DNA of 64,000 nucleotides from Ailanthus altissimus (lineage: Eukaryota > Streptophyta > Magnoliopsida > Sapindales > Simaroubaceae): assembly GCA_946807835.1 (NCBI GenBank), contig OX327693.1:8573501-8637500 (forward strand), in the 5' to 3' direction. A model generated the notes under the pieces. It was given only the letters and a program-made list of their open reading frames with translations, had not been told where the DNA came from and searched no databases. This document shows positions 60,481-64,000 of this stretch, in pieces (position 1 is the first letter of the stretch; each line of letters starts with the position of its first letter). The position numbers were made by a program, and so were the translations under genes.

Positions 60481-60636
60481 CTACTTGTTTATTGCATTCG
60501 ACACTCTCTTTCTAAGTGCAAATTCTCTTCTCCCTCCTCTTCTATTGAGTCGGTGTCCGCCCTGTAAACTTTTTAATAATATATGTTTGAGTTGTTGTAT
60601 TTCTGCTTTAATTTTTAATTTATTGCATTTAATCAT
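60481..60636 (-). CDS. 51-codon basic ORF in left palindrome arm
   Basis: Begins MIKCNKLKIKAEIQQLKHIL, a short heptad-like helix, then a Gly/Arg-rich tail (SLQGGHRLNRRGGRR) ending NAINK. The copy in the right arm (plus strand, ATG 60786) is stopped after HRLHRG. A helical segment plus basic tail is the general layout of pararetrovirus virion-associated proteins, but the ORF is too short for a firm call. Confidence 0.35.
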   Translation of the reverse strand: MIKCNKLKIKAEIQQLKHILLKSLQGGHRLNRRGGRREFALRKRVSNAINK

Positions 60637-60928
60637 TAGCTGAAAAGATGAAAATCTGGGAATGATGGATTAAAAAATAAATAAAATTTCTTGTTCCAAG
60701 CACTGAGTGGTAGACCTTATACCTTGGAACAAGAAATTTGTTTTTTTTTTAATCCATCATTCCCAGATTTTCATATTTTCAACTAATGATTAAATGCAAT
60801 AAATTAAAAACTAAAGCAGAAATACAACAACTCAAACATATATTATTAAAATTAAAAAGTTTACAGGGCGGACACCGACTCCATAGAGGATGAGGGAGAA
60901 GAGAATTTGCACTTAGAAAGAGAGTGTC
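60500..60928. repeat. Large palindrome with ~200-bp arms and 22-bp spacer
   Basis: Arm 60500-60700 is the reverse complement of 60723-60928, about 94-95% by eye, with spacer 60701-60722. Differences are a few substitutions and a 6-bp and other short length changes. A transcript would fold into a long hairpin. Outer flanks differ, so it is a junction of two inverted copies of one sequence. Confidence 0.92.
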
Positions 60929-61032
60929 TCTCAATCTTCCTAAGGCAGCGTCGTATGGGATAACGCTCTACCTCATACTTATGCGATCATGAAATTATAC
61001 CCTCTGGACCTATACTCTTAGAAGAAGAAGTC

Positions 61033-61614
61033 ATGAAGCTCTTCTTTGAGCCTCTGATTTTCGAAAGCTACATATGTCCTTTGAACTCAAACACTCTTGT
61101 CAACCTTCGTACTAATGTATACAGAGTATTGTATCCTAGGGGAGTTGCCCTCAGTGAAAGTCCTATTGTACTTTCTAACAAAGTTAGACCTTCATCCACT
61201 TGTCTTACTCCAGACTCGAATCCCATAGACATGGAAATGACAGAAAGACACTTTCTTATTGAAAAATACGGATTAGTATACTATGGTTATTCGTTTGGTA
61301 CTTATGGTAGCTGGACAGACACAACTTTCGAAGAGTACGTATACTCAAAATACTCTGAAATTTCTTCTTTATCTAAAACTTTATCTTGCAATACTCTAAC
61401 TGTAAAAGGTACTTCTCGCAGTAACTTCTGTCATTTAGGATCCGATACTTCGAGTTCTGATGATGAATCAGACCCTGAAGAAGATCCAAATACTCTTGCT
61501 TTAATGGAAGAAGTAAACAACTTCTTAAACTTCGAAGAACCACACGAAAATCCTAACCCAGACTCCACTTTAGATCAAAACATGTTTGATACTAGCAATA
61601 CTGATAATGAGTAA
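61033..61614 (+). CDS. 193-residue ORF with acidic tail, pararetrovirus-like block
   Basis: I do not recognise this protein. The frame is open from about 60962, with the first ATG at 61033. The N-terminal two thirds are mixed and Tyr/Ser-rich (YGLVYYGYSFGTYGSW near residue 80). From about residue 137 it becomes strongly acidic (DTSSSDDESDPEEDPN). Its stop overlaps the start of the protease-like ORF (ATGAGTAA), an overlap style common in plant pararetroviruses. It could be a coat-related or regulatory protein of the same element. Confidence 0.6.
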   Translation: MKLFFEPLIFESYICPLNSNTLVNLRTNVYRVLYPRGVALSESPIVLSNKVRPSSTCLTPDSNPIDMEMTERHFLIEKYGLVYYGYSFGTYGSWTDTTFEEYVYSKYSEISSLSKTLSCNTLTVKGTSRSNFCHLGSDTSSSDDESDPEEDPNTLALMEEVNNFLNFEEPHENPNPDSTLDQNMFDTSNTDNE

Positions 61615-62047
61615 TACTCCTATTATAGACTGTATTTCTAAGTATTACAATTATGAAAAATACTATAACTTGTGTATTTGAGGTTTGATTAATGAAATAA
61701 AATATCCTTTGTGTGTTGATACTGGATCTCCTATAACATTCATTAAAAAATCAATCTTAAATGAAAGGCAATATTTTCCACTAAATAAACCTCTAATTTA
61801 TCGATGGCCTGAAACCAGTTCTCGTACTAGTATTGAATACTCTAATGTAGACTGTTGGCTTAGTGAAAAAACCCTAATTACACTCCAAGCTTTTGTCTGT
61901 GAAAACCCTCCTACTGATTACACAGTCCTTTTATGATTAGACTTTTTAAACTCTTGTTATCCTTGGAAAATCAAAAAAGACCAAATACACTTTACTATTA
62001 ATGGAAGAACTAGGATATTCACACTTGAAAAAGACCATGAAATATAA
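61607..62047 (+). pseudogene. Aspartic-protease-like ORF with two in-frame TGA
   Basis: ATG 61607 overlaps the stop of the preceding ORF. At codon 38 it has CVDTGSPITFIKKSIL, the active-site loop of a retroviral-type aspartic protease. Further on VLL-stop-LDFLNSC resembles the second conserved block, with TGA where glycine is usual. A TGA also lies at 61679. It ends at TAA 62047 with no RT following; in working retroelements RT would be fused here. Low-complexity leader-like sequence follows. Confidence 0.65.
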
Positions 62048-62274
62048 CACTTTTCGCTCCAAAACTCTGAATATATGTAATTATAACCCACAGGTACTCA
62101 GGTATAACACTATTTGGGTTATATACCTAGAAGGATTTTGTCCCTTCTAGATGAGGTCTCTCTGCAATCCAAGCAAAAATCTTGGCGTTTTGCCTAAAAG
62201 AACACCGACACAACACTCCCCCCGAGGGGGCCCGTTCTTGGTATCAAAGCCTACACTGTTTAAAAATACGTAAA
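62048..62274 (+). promoter_or_regulatory. Leader-like region with GC hairpin and primer-binding site
   Basis: Holds a CTAGAAGGATTTTGTCCCTTCTAG inverted repeat (about 62127-62151), a CCCCCCGAGGGGGCCC hairpin (62218-62233) and TGGTATCAAAGC at 62239-62250. The last matches the tRNA-Met primer-binding consensus TGGTATCAGAGC at 11 of 12 positions. The first small ORF begins 24 bases later. Confidence 0.6.
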
Positions 62275-62502
62275 ATGTCTGAAAAATACACAAGAAAGAA
62301 ATTACAGAGAGAAATCATAACACTTGCTATACAAAACGAAAAAGAGATACGTAAACAAATAGAAGGTTTGAAAAGATACTGGTCAACTATGGATGTCCAC
62401 ATAGATTCTTCTTTAAAAGAAGAAATGCTTAATAATTTCGAAGAAATAGCTAGAAATCTTAATAAACTTAAAGAAAAAAACTCGAAATATTATGGCTATT
62501 GA
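62275..62502 (+). CDS. Small coiled-coil ORF 1 of the polycistronic block (75 aa)
   Basis: Starts MSEKYTRKKLQREI and is rich in Lys and Glu with heptad-like spacing (KEEMLNNFEEIARNLNKL), so a coiled coil is likely. Upstream in-frame extension without ATG support was not used. Its end overlaps another ATG (62492, 10-codon ORF). No homologue was recognised. Position right after the primer-binding site matches the first ORF of badnavirus/tungrovirus-like genomes. Confidence 0.6.
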   Translation: MSEKYTRKKLQREIITLAIQNEKEIRKQIEGLKRYWSTMDVHIDSSLKEEMLNNFEEIARNLNKLKEKNSKYYGY

Positions 62503-62525
62503 ATCTGAAAAGAATAGATTTTAGA

Positions 62526-62639
62526 ATGAATAGCATTGACTTGATATTTATACTCTCTCCTTTTGCACTAATAATATTTACACTTTTAGTAATAATTTCT
62601 ATATTGTGTAACAAAGAAGAAGAATTAGACACAGAATAA
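62526..62639 (+). CDS. Small membrane ORF 2 of the polycistronic block (37 aa)
   Basis: MNSIDLIFILSPFALIIFTL continues as one strongly hydrophobic helix and ends with an acidic tail (CNKEEELDTE). One transmembrane segment is expected. The stop is followed by A and the next ATG (TAAAATG), suggesting coupled translation. Small hydrophobic ORFs at this place are not typical of described badnaviruses. Confidence 0.55.
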   Translation: MNSIDLIFILSPFALIIFTLLVIISILCNKEEELDTE

Positions 62640-62640
62640 A

Positions 62641-62864
62641 ATGTCTTTAGACCACACAGAATCCTCTAGTAAAAAACCAAGACTAGAAAAAGAAGAAAAT
62701 ACTCTTTTAACACTTTTAATATCTTAAGGCATAGGTTCAACTTAATTTATGAATCTTTAGACGTATTGTGGAAAAAGATAAATCATACATTAGATAGACT
62801 TATAGTTTTATTACAAGAAATAAATACTTTAAAGAATAATTTATGCTCACTGAAACATACTTAA
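62641..62864 (+). pseudogene. Small ORF 3, frameshifted
   Basis: MSLDHTESSSKKPRLEKEEN continues for 28 codons to TAA 62727. A different frame from about 62707 is open to TAA 62864 and encodes a Leu/Ile-rich heptad helix (KKINHTLDRLIVLLQEINTL). Spacing to the next ATG (62868) is three bases. One indel near 62705 explains the break; it is the only visible lesion in this ORF cluster. Confidence 0.5.
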
Positions 62865-62867
62865 AAT

Positions 62868-63002
62868 ATGATATATCAAGATTTAAAAACACTGCAAGGA
62901 AGAATAATTACTTTAGAACAAGAAATAATGCCTTTAAACTTAACAGAAGACTTCTCCGAATTATTTAAAGATTTAGAACTAGAAATAATAACAAATCCAT
63001 GA
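62868..63002 (+). CDS. Small ORF 4 of the polycistronic block (44 aa)
   Basis: MIYQDLKTLQGRIITLEQEI and an acidic second half. Helical, leucine-rich. Its stop overlaps the next start as ATGA at 62999-63002, the stop/start overlap characteristic of badnavirus ORF1/ORF2/ORF3. Confidence 0.55.
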   Translation: MIYQDLKTLQGRIITLEQEIMPLNLTEDFSELFKDLELEIITNP

Positions 63003-63586
63003 AAAGATCAAACTCTCATCCAAAAGAATTTGAAAACTTACCTTTAGACAGAAAAATAGACTTATTAAGCATCAACTTACCATACTATCCTAAACCGACA
63101 GGAGTAGTTTGTAATTTTAAGCAAGGGCATAGTCATTTATATCACACTGAACATAAACAATTAAACTGTATAGTAGACATAATAATAAATTTTGTTGAAA
63201 ATTTAAAATCCCATTTTATAAACTTACACTCCAAAATATTAAAATTAGACACTAAGCTAGAAGAAATTGCTAGTCAAGTAAAAACTATTCATGATAATCA
63301 AGATTATATGAGGAATACTATAACCAACTCTAATGATAAAATAGAAAACATTTTACACCAAATAGAAAAATTTCCCTCTAGAAAGGACATTAGAGAATTC
63401 AAAGAATCAATTATACTTGCAGTAAAAGAAATGATAAATACTCCTAAAATGGTAGAAATAGAGACAAAGAGACTAATAGAAGAACAATATAGACTATTTC
63501 ATGAAGACGTAAAAGATGTTCTTAATACTACTGATAAAATTAAAGCTTATTTAGATCCTTCAAATCACACTGCCTCAGGACCATAA
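62999..63586 (+). CDS. 195-residue coiled-coil ORF 5 of the polycistronic block
   Basis: Begins MKRSNSHPKEFENLPLDRKI. A YHTEHKQLNC stretch lies near residue 50. From about residue 65 to the end it is a long predicted helix (NLHSKILKLDTKLEEIAS, NDKIENILHQIEKFPSRKDI) with heptads. There is no catalytic motif. It is followed by TAA-A-ATG into the next ORF. It is the largest intact ORF of the cluster and a candidate structural or virion-associated protein. Confidence 0.6.
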   Translation: MKRSNSHPKEFENLPLDRKIDLLSINLPYYPKPTGVVCNFKQGHSHLYHTEHKQLNCIVDIIINFVENLKSHFINLHSKILKLDTKLEEIASQVKTIHDNQDYMRNTITNSNDKIENILHQIEKFPSRKDIREFKESIILAVKEMINTPKMVEIETKRLIEEQYRLFHEDVKDVLNTTDKIKAYLDPSNHTASGP

Positions 63587-63587
63587 A

Positions 63588-64000
63588 ATGTGTACTTCTC
63601 AACAGAATCTTAATCTACACTGGAATGATATACTGTCACATGCACAAAAGAAAACTTCTCCTGAATTGCAAAAACTTTTAGGATTTATAACAAATACTGG
63701 AAGTTCTAATAATGATGCACTTACTATTGCTATTGGGAATTTCCATACTTCTTACTTATACCACATTGCAGAATACTTAATAAAACTTGATACAAAAATT
63801 GAAAAAATTCTTAAACTCTGTGAAGATCAGGAACACTCTTATATTGACCAAGTCACTAGAGAAAATACTAATATGGTTAAGCTAGAAAGAATGTTACACA
63901 GTATACACAGTAAACAAAAGGAAAAAGAATTAGCTAAAGCTATAGAAAAGGTAGAACTACCCCCTCCTACACATGATATGATTGAAGGTGATTTTGATAA
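63588..64000 (+). CDS. ORF 6 of the polycistronic block, open at the right edge
   Basis: Starts MCTSQQNLNLHWNDILSHAQ and stays open for 137 codons to the window end. The phrases HWNDILS and FHTSYLYHIAEYLIKLDTKIEKIL, split here by motif, suggest an N-terminal folded part followed by coiled coil, then a proline turn (VELPPPTHD). Content and place are reminiscent of badnavirus ORF1-type proteins, but I have no specific match. Confidence 0.55.
   Translation, partial: MCTSQQNLNLHWNDILSHAQKKTSPELQKLLGFITNTGSSNNDALTIAIGNFHTSYLYHIAEYLIKLDTKIEKILKLCEDQEHSYIDQVTRENTNMVKLERMLHSIHSKQKEKELAKAIEKVELPPPTHDMIEGDFD

Noticed and set aside
1..64000. tRNA or rRNA genes
   Set aside because: No cloverleaf with A and B boxes or rRNA core sequence was recognised; TGGTATCAGAGC matches are retroelement primer-binding sites.

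Overview
The window is nuclear DNA of a flowering plant, almost certainly a eudicot. It is AT-rich, its host genes have GT/AG introns, and copia, Ty3/gypsy and plant-pararetrovirus sequences make up most of it. I cannot name the species from the sequence.

Region 1-31,518 is the host-gene part. At the left edge is the 5' half (exons 1-5, minus strand, ATG at 3948) of an ARIADNE-type RBR E3 ubiquitin ligase of the ARI7/ARI8 group; its 3' half lies outside the window. A second copy, containing only the 3' half (IBR, RING2 and C-terminal exons), occupies 21,737-30,410 on the same strand. It is a pseudogene with frame-disrupting deletions and a copia insertion in an intron. A ~400-bp intronic tract (1-404) recurs at 31,109-31,518, so the two copies come from one duplication. 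Between them lie two inverted-repeat (MITE/MULE-like) elements, two decayed minus-strand copia fragments, a decayed caulimovirid-like tract with a movement-protein-like segment, and two kinase-less C-terminal fragments of a calcium-dependent protein kinase.

Region 31,519-38,069 is a nested insertion. A copia element, of which only the 5' LTR, leader and part of gag are present, landed in the ARI pseudogene intron and was then split by a complete minus-strand copia element (32,860-38,027).

Region 38,070-58,808 is a scrambled Ty3/gypsy territory. LTRs of about 2.7 kb and internal fragments alternate in orientation, with foldbacks and microhomology joints. Embedded in it as inverted copies (39,470-42,502 and 52,566-55,620) is a ~3.05-kb unit carrying an unrecognised 401-codon frame and a LONELY GUY (LOG)-like cytokinin phosphoribohydrolase frame, each with its own TATA box. 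This pairing is one of the two best candidates for something undescribed.

Region 58,809-64,000 is pararetrovirus-like. It has rearranged minus-strand reverse-transcriptase pieces interrupted by a gypsy RT/RNase H fragment, a palindrome with ~200-bp arms, an acidic ORF, an aspartic-protease-like ORF and a tRNA-Met-type primer-binding site. The site is followed by at least six tightly coupled small ORFs running off the right edge. This compact polycistronic block is the second strong candidate for a divergent, undescribed element.
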